Positions 27,141 through 36,655 are shown, counted from the first letter of the stretch. The stretch: DNA of 52,492 nucleotides from JBGPOS01 sp041488155 (GCA_041488155.1 JBGPOS010000021.1:1-52492), one strand, 5' to 3'. Notes: generated by a model from the sequence alone, not told the origin. Numbers and translations: made by a program.

Positions 27141-27735
27141 TCGTCTGGCCAATCTGGAGCTTCGAGCAGTCCACGTTGCCGTTCGCCGCGACCAACTTCG
27201 TAAGATCAACACCGTAGCTCCGTGCAATGGCGTCGCAGGTGTCCCCACTCACCACCTTGTACTCCTTCCCGCTCGGCCTGGGCGTCGGTCCCCCGCCAAT
27301 CACCCCTCCGCCACTCGCCCCCGGAGTCGGCGTCAGAACCGGGATCTTTAGCTTGTCGCCCGCGTGAAGGTTCGTGCAGCCCGCTTCGATCGTCCGATTC
27401 GCTTTCAGCAGCTCGTCGACGCTGATACCGAACTGTTTGGCGATGTCACCGCACGTGTCGCCCGACTCCACGGTGTAGGTCTTCGAACCTGCCGGAGTCT
27501 GACCAGCGACCGGCGTCCCCCCTCCGCCCGTCCCCCCGGATAGCGACACAACGTCCCCTCGGATCTGAAACAGGGTGGCGCCCTGGATCGGCGTGGAGCT
27601 CGGCACCTTGGCCGGGTCTGTCACCCGCTGGCCGCCACCCCCCGTCGCCCCGTCGTCTCCGCCGCACGCAACCGCCATCACTCCGCCCGCCAGTACGGTC
27701 AACATCAGCCCGACGCACATCTCGCGGATCGTCAT
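27127..27735 (-). CDS. Lipoprotein with two LysM domains
   Basis: A 202-residue exported protein. The N terminus (MTIREMCVGLML...VMAVAC) is a lipoprotein-like signal peptide ending at a Cys, followed by a Gly/Thr-rich linker. Two LysM domains (TYTVESGDTCGDIAKQFG... and EYKVVSGDTCDAIARSYG...) bind peptidoglycan-type glycans; each has extra Cys that may form disulfides. ATG 27735 was chosen because a TAGCAT box lies 7 nt upstream; longer frames are possible. It lies just downstream of the M28 peptidase gene and overlaps a convergent small gene. Confidence 0.82.
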   Translation of the reverse strand: MTIREMCVGLMLTVLAGGVMAVACGGDDGATGGGGQRVTDPAKVPSSTPIQGATLFQIRGDVVSLSGGTGGGGTPVAGQTPAGSKTYTVESGDTCGDIAKQFGISVDELLKANRTIEAGCTNLHAGDKLKIPVLTPTPGASGGGVIGGGPTPRPSGKEYKVVSGDTCDAIARSYGVDLTKLVAANGNVDCSKLQIGQTIKIP

Positions 27736-27742
27736 TGGGCCC

Positions 27743-27748
27743 ATGCTA
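27743..27748 (-). promoter_or_regulatory. -10 box of leaderless LysM-lipoprotein promoter
   Basis: TAGCAT on the minus strand is followed by 7 nt (GGGCCCA) and the ATG at 27735. Confidence 0.5.
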
Positions 27749-27763
27749 GGTTCGCTCTCAACC

Positions 27764-29092
27764 TCAGGCAACCTCACCCAGGATCTGTTTGATGCAGGCG
27801 TAAGCCAGGTCGCCCAGCTCCTCGACCGTCTGTGGGTCGATGTCGCCCGTCACGTCCTGCGGCGTATGGATCGTGCCAAAGTCGCCCGATGTCAGGTAGA
27901 GGATCGGGACGCCCGCGTCCTGGAAGCTCTGGTGATCACTTCCTGCGTTGGCCGGCAGCGACGACGACGCAGCGGGGATTCCCAGCGTGGCGGCTATCCC
28001 GAGCGCCTCCTTCTTCAGGCGCGCATCGCCGATCAGCTCAACCTCCGTCCCGATCCCCGTCACGTCGAGGTTTATCATCACCCTGGGCAGCCCGCCCTCA
28101 GTCCTCAGCCGGTCTACCAGCGCCTTGCTCCCGAACAGTCCCGACTCCTCGGCCCCGAAGGTCGCGAAGCACAGCCCCTCGTCGATGCCATCGGCGGCGA
28201 ACGCTCGCGCAAGCTCAATCACGTGCGCGGCGCCGCTCGCGTTGTCGTTCGCGGCCCCTGTTCCCGGGACGCTGTCGTGATGGCCCCCCACGAGAATTCG
28301 ACACGCCGCCCCCGCTCGCGGCCTGGCAACCACGTCGAGAGCATGGCTCGTCGTTCCCTGGGGCACCTCGATTGTGATGCGCTTCGCGGCAGTCACCGCC
28401 GCTCGCAGTTGATCCCCAGCAGTAGACGCGACTGCCACCACGGGAATGTCCGCGGGTTTTCCAAGCGTCCCGTTGATCGATCCGACCTGGTTGTTGATCA
28501 ACACGAGTGCCACAGCCCCGGCCGCCTTGACGTTGTCGAACTTCTCGACGAAGCGGAGCGTTCCGCGGTCAGCCACGGCCACCTTCCCTTGCAGGCTCCG
28601 CCCACCGATCCCCGCCGCATCGGCCAGTCCCACGTAGACCGGGACGCCTGACACCTTCCCTCCCGCACTTCCGCCCAGGCTCTCTGCGTCCAACATCGAT
28701 GCCGCTCCGTCGATCCCAACCGTCCCCGCCCGGAACCGGTCGCCCTCGTAGCTGAAGTCCATGACCTCCACGTCGTAGCCGTCCGCCCGGAACTGGTCCG
28801 CGATGTACTTCGCCGCTGCCGCTTCTCCCGGTGTGCCCGCCACCCTCGACCCGATCGTGTTCGCCAGCATCACAATGTGGGCCAGGGTCCGTTTTCCGTC
28901 GTGCTCCGGCGGGCCCTGGGCCCTGGTGACGTTGGCCGCTAGCGTGGCCGTGGCCTGCTTCGCAGTTGCTTGCGCCGTCGGCGCCGAAGCTGCCTCCGAG
29001 GGCTTTGCCGCGGGCTGGTCCCCGCTCGACCCCGAACAGCCCGCCAGCAGAAGGGCGAGCCCCGGTACAACAACCAGGCGGGCAAAGCGCAT
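27764..29092 (-). CDS. M28-family aminopeptidase, lipoprotein
   Basis: A 442-residue exported zinc peptidase. The signal peptide ends in LLAGC (Cys19, lipobox). After a low-complexity linker comes the M28 domain, with a PA-type insert in the middle. Metal and catalytic residues expected for M28 are visible: HHD, NDNASG, GAEESGLFGS, NLDVTG and IHTPQD. It probably releases N-terminal amino acids from peptides outside the membrane. ATG 29092 was chosen because a TAGGAT box precedes it by 6 nt; an ORF two codons longer is also open. It ends 28 bases before the LysM start. Confidence 0.9.
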   Translation of the reverse strand: MRFARLVVVPGLALLLAGCSGSSGDQPAAKPSEAASAPTAQATAKQATATLAANVTRAQGPPEHDGKRTLAHIVMLANTIGSRVAGTPGEAAAAKYIADQFRADGYDVEVMDFSYEGDRFRAGTVGIDGAASMLDAESLGGSAGGKVSGVPVYVGLADAAGIGGRSLQGKVAVADRGTLRFVEKFDNVKAAGAVALVLINNQVGSINGTLGKPADIPVVAVASTAGDQLRAAVTAAKRITIEVPQGTTSHALDVVARPRAGAACRILVGGHHDSVPGTGAANDNASGAAHVIELARAFAADGIDEGLCFATFGAEESGLFGSKALVDRLRTEGGLPRVMINLDVTGIGTEVELIGDARLKKEALGIAATLGIPAASSSLPANAGSDHQSFQDAGVPILYLTSGDFGTIHTPQDVTGDIDPQTVEELGDLAYACIKQILGEVA

Positions 29093-29098
29093 GGCCAA

Positions 29099-29104
29099 AT
29101 CCTA
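29099..29104 (-). promoter_or_regulatory. -10 box of leaderless M28-peptidase promoter
   Basis: TAGGAT on the minus strand is followed by 6 nt (TTGGCC) and the ATG at 29092. Confidence 0.55.
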
Positions 29105-29157
29105 GGCCCCTCGGCGTTAAGGGCGCGAAAGCCGGCTTGGAGCCCGCCGACCTGGGC

Positions 29158-30345
29158 TTAGCGTCCGCGTAGCTTGCGTTTGATCCGCTCGAACGGTCCG
29201 GTATTCGCTGGTTCGTACTCGATGTACCGATCCCGCCAAAAGTGGCCTTGCGGCGCAGCAGTCTGCGCAGGCCTCGGACTCCGGAAAAACGACCACGCAA
29301 ACGCCCCGAGGAACATCACGACCCCTCCGAACGAAAGCCAGATCAGCGCATTCCAGACGCTCGACAGCACGAGCCCCGCTACCATTGTGCCCGCTCCGGT
29401 AAACAACAGCGTGGCCGGCGAAAACCGGGACCGAATGCCGCTTGTCGCTGACTGATTGCCCGCTGGCGCCGGCGGCCGGGCCTTGCGCCGCGAAGCGATA
29501 GACACCGGTTGCTTCTTCGCTTCGTCCGGCTTCTTCTCCGCCGGCCCTGTGTCCAGCTTCGCCAGGATCTCTTCGATTTCGCGCTCGACCCGGTCTGCCA
29601 TGGTGGCATCCACAGTAGGCGATTGCGGGACCCGCGTCGATGCCCCTTGCTTTACCGCTTCAACTCGTCCGACCCCGTTCGATTCGCGGCTTCTCCCCCT
29701 GCGTGCTACCGCTCTCAGAGCCACGGGCAGCGCCAGGTTCGCCCACTCTCGATATGCCTTCGCCGACGGGTGAAGTCCGTCTGCGACCACCATCGAGAGG
29801 TCTCCTTCCGCCGCCCGCGAGAGCTCCGTCACGTCCACGAACTCGACCCCCAAGTGGCCACACACAGCCCGCGCTGCCGCGTTGAACGCGTCGATTTCAC
29901 GTCCGATTCGGGCACGGTCCCGCCCCGCCCCGAACGGCGTCCTGGCCCAGTCCGGGATCGATAGCGCGACCACCTTTCCCGCCTCGCCGCCTACAAGCGC
30001 GATCACCTTCCTCAGCAGCTGCTCGAACTCGCTCGAGTACTCCACAGCGCTCCGCCCCCGGTATTGGTTGTTCACCCCCACAAGCAGCGTCACGAGCTGG
30101 TACCGCCCCGCCAGCGAAGCCTTCTCGACCGCAGCCGCGAGCTCGTCCGTCGTCCACCCGGTCTGCGCGATTATCTCCAGTTCGACCACGGCTATCCCCT
30201 CCGCCCGCAGGAGTTTGGCCAGCTGCTCCGGCCACCGCTCCTCCCCCGCCACCCCCTCCCCGATCGTGTACGAATCACCCAACGCCAGGAACCGAATGAC
30301 CTCGCTCGAACGTCTCGCGCGTCCGCCAGGATCGTCAGCGGTCAT
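29158..30345 (-). CDS. SGNH/GDSL hydrolase fused to a C-terminal membrane domain
   Basis: A 395-residue protein. Residues 1-215 are an SGNH hydrolase with LALGDSYTIGEG (block I), VGVNNQYRG and DGLHPSAKAY (catalytic Asp-His). A linker with no clear fold follows. From MADRVEREIEEILAKLD (about residue 249) the protein looks like a separate small one: an acidic helix, a basic region, two transmembrane helices and a basic tail. An ATG at 29601 could start that part alone. The gene starts 19 bases after uvrC on the same strand. Esterase activity is inferred from the motifs. Confidence 0.72.
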   Translation of the reverse strand: MTADDPGGRARRSSEVIRFLALGDSYTIGEGVAGEERWPEQLAKLLRAEGIAVVELEIIAQTGWTTDELAAAVEKASLAGRYQLVTLLVGVNNQYRGRSAVEYSSEFEQLLRKVIALVGGEAGKVVALSIPDWARTPFGAGRDRARIGREIDAFNAAARAVCGHLGVEFVDVTELSRAAEGDLSMVVADGLHPSAKAYREWANLALPVALRAVARRGRSRESNGVGRVEAVKQGASTRVPQSPTVDATMADRVEREIEEILAKLDTGPAEKKPDEAKKQPVSIASRRKARPPAPAGNQSATSGIRSRFSPATLLFTGAGTMVAGLVLSSVWNALIWLSFGGVVMFLGAFAWSFFRSPRPAQTAAPQGHFWRDRYIEYEPANTGPFERIKRKLRGR

Positions 30346-30364
30346 CGTCCGCGTCGAGCGCCCA

Positions 30365-32239
30365 CTAGATGGACTCCTTCACCTTCTCCGCCAGCACCCT
30401 TGTAAACCCGACCGTGCTCGCGATTTCCTCGACCCCCGCCTCCCGGATCGCCCTAACCGTCCCGAACTTTCGCAGCAGCGCCTTCTTCCGTTTGGGTCCC
30501 ACCCCCGGGATCGAGTCCAGCGCGCTCTGGATGGCGCCCTTCGCCCGCACCTGGCGGTGGTACGTAATCGCAAAGCGGTGAGCCTCGTCCCGGATGCGTT
30601 GCACGAGGTACAGCGCCTCCGAACCCCGAGGCAGCACTATCGGCTCATCCTCATCCGGCACGAACAGCTCTTCGAACCGCTTCGCCAGCCCTACGGTCGG
30701 GATCTCGTACACCCCAAGCTCCCGCATCACCTGCACCGCGGCGCCGAGCTGTCCTTTGCCCCCGTCGATGATCACAAGGTCAGGAAGGTCCCAGGCCTCA
30801 CCCCCCGTCACCGCCTCGCTGCCCTCCTCGGAGGATGCCCCTGCCCTCTCGTCGACAGCCGCGCGCCTGAACCGCCGCCTCAGGATTTCCTGCATCGTCG
30901 CGAAGTCGTTCGCCCCCTCGACCGTCTTCACCCGAAATCGCCGGTACTGCTGCGGCGCCGGCTTCCCATCGATGAACACCACCATGCTCGAAACGGGGTT
31001 CGACCCCTGGATATTCGAGTTGTCATAACACTCGATCCGCTTCGGGATCTCCCCCAGCGTCAGCTCCTCCCGAAGCTGCTCCAGCGCCTGTTCCGTCTTC
31101 GAAGAGTCCGCCATCCACTTCACCCGCATCATCTCGAGAGCCTCACGGGCGTTGTCGTTGGCCAGCTCCACCAGCCGTCGCTTCTCTCCCCGCTTGGGCG
31201 GGCGTATCTCGACGTTTGCGCTGCGCCGGCCAGTCAGCATTTCCTCCAGCTCTCGGACGACTTCCGGCTCGCAAGGCACCGCCACCAGCCTCGGGATGTA
31301 CTGCGCGCTCTCGTAGTACTGCTGCAGGAAGCTGCTCAACACCGCAGCATCCGTCTCGCCGCTCGTCCCTTCCACCACGAACGTGTCCCGCCCGATCATC
31401 TGCGTCCCGCGCACGAAGAACACCTGCACGCAAGCCTGGTCTCCGTGCCGCGCCAGGCCGAATACGTCGAGGTCCTCTTTCCGCGTGGTCGAGAGCATCT
31501 GCCGTTCCACCGTCCGCTCCACCGATCGCAGTTGGTCGCGGATCATCGCTGCCCGTTCGAACTCCATTCGCTCCGCCGCGCCCTCCATCTGCTTCCGCAG
31601 CCGCCGCAGCACGTCGTCCGCCCTCCCCTCGAGGAACAGGATCACCTGGTCAACGACCTCCGCGTACTCCTCCTTCGTGCAGAAAGCCGTACACGGCGCG
31701 ATGCAGCGTTTGATGTAGTAGTCCAGGCACGGTCGCGCGTCCTTCCCCGTGATCTCCTTTGTGCACGACCTCCATGGGAACAGCTTCTTCGTCAGGTCGA
31801 GCGTCGCCCGCACCGACCCCGCGCTCGCGTACGGCCCGAAGTAGCGCGCCCCGTCCTTCTCTATCCGGCGCGTGATGTAAACCCGTGGCCACGCGTTCTG
31901 CACGTCGACCTTGAGGTACGGGTACCGTTTGTCGTCCTTCAGCCGGATGTTGAAGAACGGTTGGTGCCGCTTGATCAGCGTCGCCTCGAGGATCAGCGCC
32001 TCTCCCGCATTGCCCACCACGATGTATTCGAAGTCCTCGACCTGCTGGCGCAGCGCGAACGTCTTCGGTTCCATCCCGTGCGACGACCCAAAGTACGAGC
32101 GCACGCGATCCTTCAGCCGCGCCGCCTTCCCGACGTAGATCACCTCGCCCTTCGCGTTGCGCATGAGGTACACGCCAGGCCGCGCCGGCAGAGCCGCCAG
32201 CTGGGTGCGGATCTTCTCCGTGATGGTCGACGAAGCCAC
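30365..32239 (-). CDS. uvrC: UvrABC excinuclease subunit C
   Basis: UvrC makes both incisions around DNA lesions in nucleotide excision repair. The 624-residue protein has the GIY-YIG nuclease domain (PGVYLMRNAKGEVIYVGKA), a four-Cys segment (RSC...RPC...RCIAPC), a UVR motif near residue 210, the RNase-H-like C-terminal nuclease domain (IECYDNSNIQG, IIDGGKGQL) and helix-hairpin-helix repeats at the end. GTG at 32239 was chosen because a TACACT box lies 6 nt upstream; a longer frame adds 12 residues. Length is normal. The SGNH gene follows in the same direction. Confidence 0.95.
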   Translation of the reverse strand: MASSTITEKIRTQLAALPARPGVYLMRNAKGEVIYVGKAARLKDRVRSYFGSSHGMEPKTFALRQQVEDFEYIVVGNAGEALILEATLIKRHQPFFNIRLKDDKRYPYLKVDVQNAWPRVYITRRIEKDGARYFGPYASAGSVRATLDLTKKLFPWRSCTKEITGKDARPCLDYYIKRCIAPCTAFCTKEEYAEVVDQVILFLEGRADDVLRRLRKQMEGAAERMEFERAAMIRDQLRSVERTVERQMLSTTRKEDLDVFGLARHGDQACVQVFFVRGTQMIGRDTFVVEGTSGETDAAVLSSFLQQYYESAQYIPRLVAVPCEPEVVRELEEMLTGRRSANVEIRPPKRGEKRRLVELANDNAREALEMMRVKWMADSSKTEQALEQLREELTLGEIPKRIECYDNSNIQGSNPVSSMVVFIDGKPAPQQYRRFRVKTVEGANDFATMQEILRRRFRRAAVDERAGASSEEGSEAVTGGEAWDLPDLVIIDGGKGQLGAAVQVMRELGVYEIPTVGLAKRFEELFVPDEDEPIVLPRGSEALYLVQRIRDEAHRFAITYHRQVRAKGAIQSALDSIPGVGPKRKKALLRKFGTVRAIREAGVEEIASTVGFTRVLAEKVKESI

Positions 32240-32245
32240 CTTCCA

Positions 32246-32251
32246 AGTGTA
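32246..32251 (-). promoter_or_regulatory. -10 box of leaderless uvrC promoter
   Basis: TACACT on the minus strand is followed by 6 nt (TGGAAG) and the GTG at 32239. Confidence 0.5.
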
Positions 32252-32294
32252 CGGCCCCGGTTCGCGCCGTCCCACGATTCTGCCTCCGGTGGCG

Positions 32295-32300
32295 TAGAAT
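32295..32300 (+). promoter_or_regulatory. -10 box upstream of the second enoyl-CoA hydratase gene
   Basis: TAGAAT lies 52 nt before the ATG at 32353. The leader would contain GGAG 7 nt before the start. Confidence 0.35.
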
Positions 32301-32352
32301 GCCGCCTTGCCACCCGATCCCCAGCCTTCTTCGGCTGCCCCTGGAGTTCTTC

Positions 32353-33159
32353 ATGCCCTACGAAGCCATCCTCTACGACCTCAACAAGGGCGTCGCTACG
32401 ATCACCCTCAACAAACCCGAACGCCTTAACGCGTTCGACAACCAGATGCTTTCCGAGTGGGCCGACGCCATTCGCGAAGCCGACCGCAACCCCGAAGTGC
32501 GCGTCGTCATCATCACCGGTGCGGGGCGCGGCTTTTGCAGCGGCATGAACGTCAGCGATGAAGCCGGCGGCCGCGGCGTCCTCCGCACCGAACAGTCCAT
32601 CGCCACCCGCCGCCAGAGCCTGCGCAACAGCGTCCATCCCATCCCCCGTGCCCTCATCCAGCTCGAAAAGCCCTACATCGCGGCGATCAACGGCGCCGCT
32701 GCCGGCGCAGGCATGGACATGGCCAGCATGGCCGACATTCGCTTCGCCAGCAGTTCAGCCCGCATGGGCATGACCTACGTGCGCATGGGCCTCATCCCCG
32801 GCGACGGCGGCTGCTACACCCTCCCTCGCATCGTTGGTCCTTCCAAAGCCCTCGAGCTCATCTGGAGCGGACGCCTCTTCAACGCCCAGGAAGCCCTCGC
32901 GATGGGCTACGTCAACGCCGTCTACGAGCCAGAAGAGCTTATGCCCCGCACCATCGAATTCGCCGAGCAGGTCGCCCGCGGCCCAGCCACCGCCGTCCAA
33001 CTCTCCAAGAAGCTCGTCTATCGCTCGGCCAACATCGCCTTCGACGAGCACCTCGACATGGCCCAGCTCGCCATGGTCATCGCCCAGTCGACCGACGACG
33101 CGAAAGAGGGCCCCCGCGCCTTCATCGAAAAGCGCGAGCCGCAGTTCAAAGGGTTCTAG
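32353..33159 (+). CDS. Enoyl-CoA hydratase/isomerase-family protein
   Basis: A 268-residue crotonase-fold protein. The oxyanion-hole motif is FCSGMNVSDEAG and the second segment is GAAAGAGMDMASMADIRF; GLIPGDGGCYTLPRIVG follows. An Asp in GDGG takes the position often held by Glu. ATG at 32353 with GGAG upstream gives the normal family N terminus. The gene is divergent from uvrC and has no metabolic neighbour, so the acyl-CoA substrate is unknown. Confidence 0.88.
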   Translation: MPYEAILYDLNKGVATITLNKPERLNAFDNQMLSEWADAIREADRNPEVRVVIITGAGRGFCSGMNVSDEAGGRGVLRTEQSIATRRQSLRNSVHPIPRALIQLEKPYIAAINGAAAGAGMDMASMADIRFASSSARMGMTYVRMGLIPGDGGCYTLPRIVGPSKALELIWSGRLFNAQEALAMGYVNAVYEPEELMPRTIEFAEQVARGPATAVQLSKKLVYRSANIAFDEHLDMAQLAMVIAQSTDDAKEGPRAFIEKREPQFKGF

Positions 33160-33300
33160 TCCGCCAGGCGTTCCCGGCTCCCGCGGGCCCCAAGTTCTCT
33201 GGGCTGAGCGTCGCGGCATCCCACCGATCGTCGTCGCCAGTGCGGCGCCCTTGCCGTATCTTGGAGGCGCCGGCGACAAGTCCGGTGGCGGTTTGCGGAT

Positions 33301-34020
33301 ATGCGCGTTCCTCTCGGCGTCGTGATCGGCCTTGGTGTGCTGCTGGGTGCGGGCGCGACGGTCGTGGCAGCGCTGTTACTCACTGACGACGGGCCCACCT
33401 CTTCTGGAAGCGGCGCGGCCGCGCCACAGCCGCTCGCTGGCTCGGCGGAAGCTCCCGCGACCTCCGGCGTGGGCCTCGCACCAGGTCAACCGAATTCGTC
33501 GCCCGCTTCGCAGCCCACCGAAACACCGTCGGCCCCGACTGTCGGAGCAACGCCGATTCCTGCCACGCCGACCGGCGCGCCCCAATCCCCCACACCAACC
33601 CTGGCCCCCGGCGCTCCGACTCCGACCCCTACCTCGACTCCAACTCCGGCCCCGACAGCCACTCCCACCTCCACGCCAGTGTCTGGCGTCGAGTCCTCAA
33701 GCGTTAGCGAGATCAAGTGGTGGCTGCGCGGCTCCGACGGACTGGCTGACGCCACGAAACCGATCCCGCCAACTTCGGCGCTCGGCAAAGCCTTCTGCGC
33801 TACGTGGAAGACCCGGGGAGTCGCGCCCTTCGGATCCGGAAAAGCGACGTTGTACCGCGACGGGACGACAGTTATCTCGCTCAACCTGGCGACGAAGGAC
33901 TTCGTCCCGGGAAGCTGGTACTGGTGCTTCAACGGGTCCCAGGCTTCGGCCGGCGAGTACGCCCTGGAGTTCTACTTCAACGATGTCTTGCTGGCCCGTG
34001 CCATCGTGTCGATACACTGA
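33301..34020 (+). CDS. Exported or anchored protein with Thr/Pro-rich linker, unknown function
   Basis: A 239-residue protein with an N-terminal hydrophobic segment (residues 3-27), then about 100 residues of Pro/Thr/Ala-rich linker (TPTPTSTPTPAPTATPT), and a C-terminal domain of about 105 residues with WWLRGSDG, two cysteines (FCATWK and WYWCFNG) and several beta-strand-like stretches. The two Cys may form a disulfide outside the membrane. No known family recognised. A TATCTT box lies 38 nt upstream of the start. Confidence 0.7.
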   Translation: MRVPLGVVIGLGVLLGAGATVVAALLLTDDGPTSSGSGAAAPQPLAGSAEAPATSGVGLAPGQPNSSPASQPTETPSAPTVGATPIPATPTGAPQSPTPTLAPGAPTPTPTSTPTPAPTATPTSTPVSGVESSSVSEIKWWLRGSDGLADATKPIPPTSALGKAFCATWKTRGVAPFGSGKATLYRDGTTVISLNLATKDFVPGSWYWCFNGSQASAGEYALEFYFNDVLLARAIVSIH

Positions 34021-34067
34021 GGCATCGCTCGGCCGATCTTTCGTGGCACCAGCCCGGATCTTCGCGT

Positions 34068-35033
34068 CTACCGTAGGCCTGCGAATCGCTCGGTCGCCCG
34101 CACGATTTCTCCGGTCAGTCCCGGATGGTCGGCCGCGTGGCCGGCATCCGCGACGACCACCAATTCAGCCCGCGGCCACACACGCTTCAGCTCCCACGCG
34201 TTGGCGATCGGCGCCTGCAGGTCAAAGCGCCCGTTCACCAGGATCCCGGGAATATCGGCCAGGACGTGCGCATCGCGGAGCAGGCACCCGTCCTCGAGAA
34301 ACCCGTCGTTCCGCACGTAGTGAGTCACAAGGCGCGCAAACGCCATCGCAAAATCCGGGTCGGCGAACCTGGGCGCCAGTCCCGAAGCCGGAGGCCACGT
34401 TGGTGTCGCCGACTCCCAGGTGCACCATGCCACCGCGGCAGCCTGACGCACTGCGGGATCGGGATCGTTCAGGAGCCTGTGGTACGCCTCCACGATGTCG
34501 CCATCTCGCTCTCCGGCTGGCAGAACTGCGCGCAGTCGCTCCCACTCCTCGGGGAAGAGCATGGCCACCCCGCCTCGGAATAACCAGTCGAACTCCTTGC
34601 GGCGCCCGGTGGTGATGCCGAACAGGATGATCTCGGTGACCCGGTCGGGGTGCCCTTCGGCGTAGGCAAGGGCCAACGTGCTGCCCCACGATCCGCCCAA
34701 CACCAACCAACGATCGACTCCCAGGTGCTGGCGCAGACGCTCCATGTCCGAAATCAGGTTCCGAGTGTTGTTGCTCGCCAGGTCCGTATCCGGCGCACTG
34801 GCGTGCGGCCTGCTCCGCCCACAGCCGCGTTGGTCGAACAGCACGACGCGATAGGCGGTTCGGTCGAACAGCCTGCGGTGCCACATCGTGCATCCCGAAC
34901 CCGGTCCGCCGTGAAGAACAACCGCAGCCTTGCCGCTCGGGTTGCCGCACGCCTCCCAGTACACGAGGTTGCCATCGCCGGCATCCAGCATGCCCCGGTC
35001 GTAGGGCTCGATTCTTGGATAAAGACCTGGCAC
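34068..35033 (-). CDS. pip: Prolyl iminopeptidase
   Basis: The 321-residue alpha/beta hydrolase removes N-terminal proline from peptides. It shows HGGPGSG, FDQRGCGRSRPHAS, the nucleophile elbow GGSWGS, the acidic residue in GRFD and His in DAGH. Overall order matches Xanthomonas-type PIP. GTG 35033 was chosen with GAAGGG 9 nt upstream; GTG 35039 is also possible. A longer frame adds 33 unlikely residues. It is divergent from the MFS gene. Confidence 0.93.
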   Translation of the reverse strand: MPGLYPRIEPYDRGMLDAGDGNLVYWEACGNPSGKAAVVLHGGPGSGCTMWHRRLFDRTAYRVVLFDQRGCGRSRPHASAPDTDLASNNTRNLISDMERLRQHLGVDRWLVLGGSWGSTLALAYAEGHPDRVTEIILFGITTGRRKEFDWLFRGGVAMLFPEEWERLRAVLPAGERDGDIVEAYHRLLNDPDPAVRQAAAVAWCTWESATPTWPPASGLAPRFADPDFAMAFARLVTHYVRNDGFLEDGCLLRDAHVLADIPGILVNGRFDLQAPIANAWELKRVWPRAELVVVADAGHAADHPGLTGEIVRATERFAGLR

Positions 35034-35179
35034 TACCACGGACCCTTCTGTTTCCTCAGTCGTTCCGGCGAGCTGGGCTTGTGCTTGCCTGACCGAACCC
35101 GTACGTTGACCTCTGTCAGTTGCACCATGCAACGACGGTTGCCGGGAAGTCTCCGGGCCGCCGCGGAGGTCGAGGGCTA

Positions 35180-36655
35180 TTGGGCCAAATTGCGTACAAA
35201 TACATCGTCGCGACCCTCGCCGTCTTCGCGATCTTCATGGAGCTGCTCGACTCCACCGTAGTCAACGTCGCGTTGCCCACGCTCGGACGCGACTTCACCG
35301 TCACCTCGCCCACGACGCTCCAGTGGGTCGTCACGGGCTACCTGCTGAGCCTCGCAGTGTTCATCCCCGTGAGCGGCTGGGCCGGGGATCGGTTTGGTAC
35401 GAAGCGCGTCTTCATGTTCGCGCTGAGTGTGTTCACTGCGGCCTCTCTCCTTTGCGGCATGGCCCAGTCGATAGAGCAGCTTATCGCGTTTCGCGTCTTG
35501 CAAGGCGTTGGCGGCGGAATGCTCTCGCCCGTTGCCTTCGCGACCGTCTGGCGGGCTTTTCCGCCCGAGGAACGGTCGCAGGCAGCCGGTATCATGGTCG
35601 TGCCGGCCGCAGTCGCGCCGGCGAGCGGTCCCCTCATCGGTGGGTTGCTGCTCAAGTACACCTCGTGGCATTGGGTCTTCTTCCTCAACGTCCCCATCGG
35701 CCTGATCGCTCTCGTCATCTCAGCGCGCTACCTCCGCGAGCACCGTGAGCCCTCCACCGGCCGCTTCGACCCACTCGGCTTCGTCCTTTCCGGCGCCGGG
35801 CTGGCGATGTTGATGTATGCCCTCGCCGAGGCCGGCCACCGCGGGTTCGGCGACGCCAGGGTCATTGCCTTCGGCCTGCCCTCCTTCGCCCTGCTCGCGG
35901 CGTTCGTCGCCGTCGAGCTGCGAAGCACCGCCCCGATGCTTGACGTCCGGATCTTCGCCAACACCCTCTTTCGATCTTGCAACCTGACGTGGCTCGTCAC
36001 AATGTTCGGCTTCACCTCGACGATCTTCCTGTTAACCCTCGAACTCCAGGCCACGCGCGGTCTCTCTCCCCTGGAGTCCGGGTTAACCACGTTCCCGATG
36101 GCGGTCGGCGTGATGGTCGTCGCGCAGCCCGCGAGCCGCATTTACCGGCTGGTGGGTCCAAGGCGCATGATCCTGAGCGGGCTCCTCATAACCGGACTCT
36201 CCGTCTTGCTGCTGTCGCAGACCGATCTCACCACCAACCTCTGGCTGATCCGCGGCTTGATGGTCACCAGAGGTTTAGCCTTCGGCCTGGTGCTGGTGCC
36301 TCTGCAGGCCGCGACTTACGCCATGATTTCGCCGAGAGACACCGGCCGCGCCACCGCCCTCTACAACGTCAGCAGCCAGGTCGCGTCGACCTTCGGCGTC
36401 GCCGTGGCGGCGGCACTCCTGACGAGCCGGCTCGGGCATTACGGCGTCGTCTTGGGCGCACCCAACGGGCGGATTGGTTCCGTCAACGCATTCCAGGATG
36501 TCTTCATCGTCACCGGCCTGGTATGCCTGGCCGGGGCAGCGTTCGCCCTCCTTATCCGGGATCGCGACGCGCGGGCTACGATGCGATTTCAGGTTATAGA
36601 ACGCGAAGACCCGCAGAACGTTGAACCGCCAGCGCTGGCCGGCCCGGCCGAGTAG
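35180..36655 (+). CDS. MFS drug-efflux-type transporter, DHA2 (EmrB/QacA) family
   Basis: A 491-residue membrane protein with about 14 hydrophobic segments. It has LDSTVVNVALPTLG in helix 1, WVVTGYLL, the GDRFGTKRVF loop between helices 2 and 3, and FRVLQGVGGG before GPLIGG (motif C). These are hallmarks of proton-coupled DHA2 exporters of drugs or metabolites. TTG at 35180 was chosen because GGAGGT lies 9 nt upstream and the first helix follows directly. No regulator or membrane-fusion partner is adjacent. Confidence 0.9.
   Translation: MGQIAYKYIVATLAVFAIFMELLDSTVVNVALPTLGRDFTVTSPTTLQWVVTGYLLSLAVFIPVSGWAGDRFGTKRVFMFALSVFTAASLLCGMAQSIEQLIAFRVLQGVGGGMLSPVAFATVWRAFPPEERSQAAGIMVVPAAVAPASGPLIGGLLLKYTSWHWVFFLNVPIGLIALVISARYLREHREPSTGRFDPLGFVLSGAGLAMLMYALAEAGHRGFGDARVIAFGLPSFALLAAFVAVELRSTAPMLDVRIFANTLFRSCNLTWLVTMFGFTSTIFLLTLELQATRGLSPLESGLTTFPMAVGVMVVAQPASRIYRLVGPRRMILSGLLITGLSVLLLSQTDLTTNLWLIRGLMVTRGLAFGLVLVPLQAATYAMISPRDTGRATALYNVSSQVASTFGVAVAAALLTSRLGHYGVVLGAPNGRIGSVNAFQDVFIVTGLVCLAGAAFALLIRDRDARATMRFQVIEREDPQNVEPPALAGPAE

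Noticed and set aside
29882..32548. Long plus-strand open frame of 888 codons antisense to uvrC
   Set aside because: It is the shadow of GC-rich uvrC codons, has no known motif and is low-complexity Arg/Pro/His-rich.
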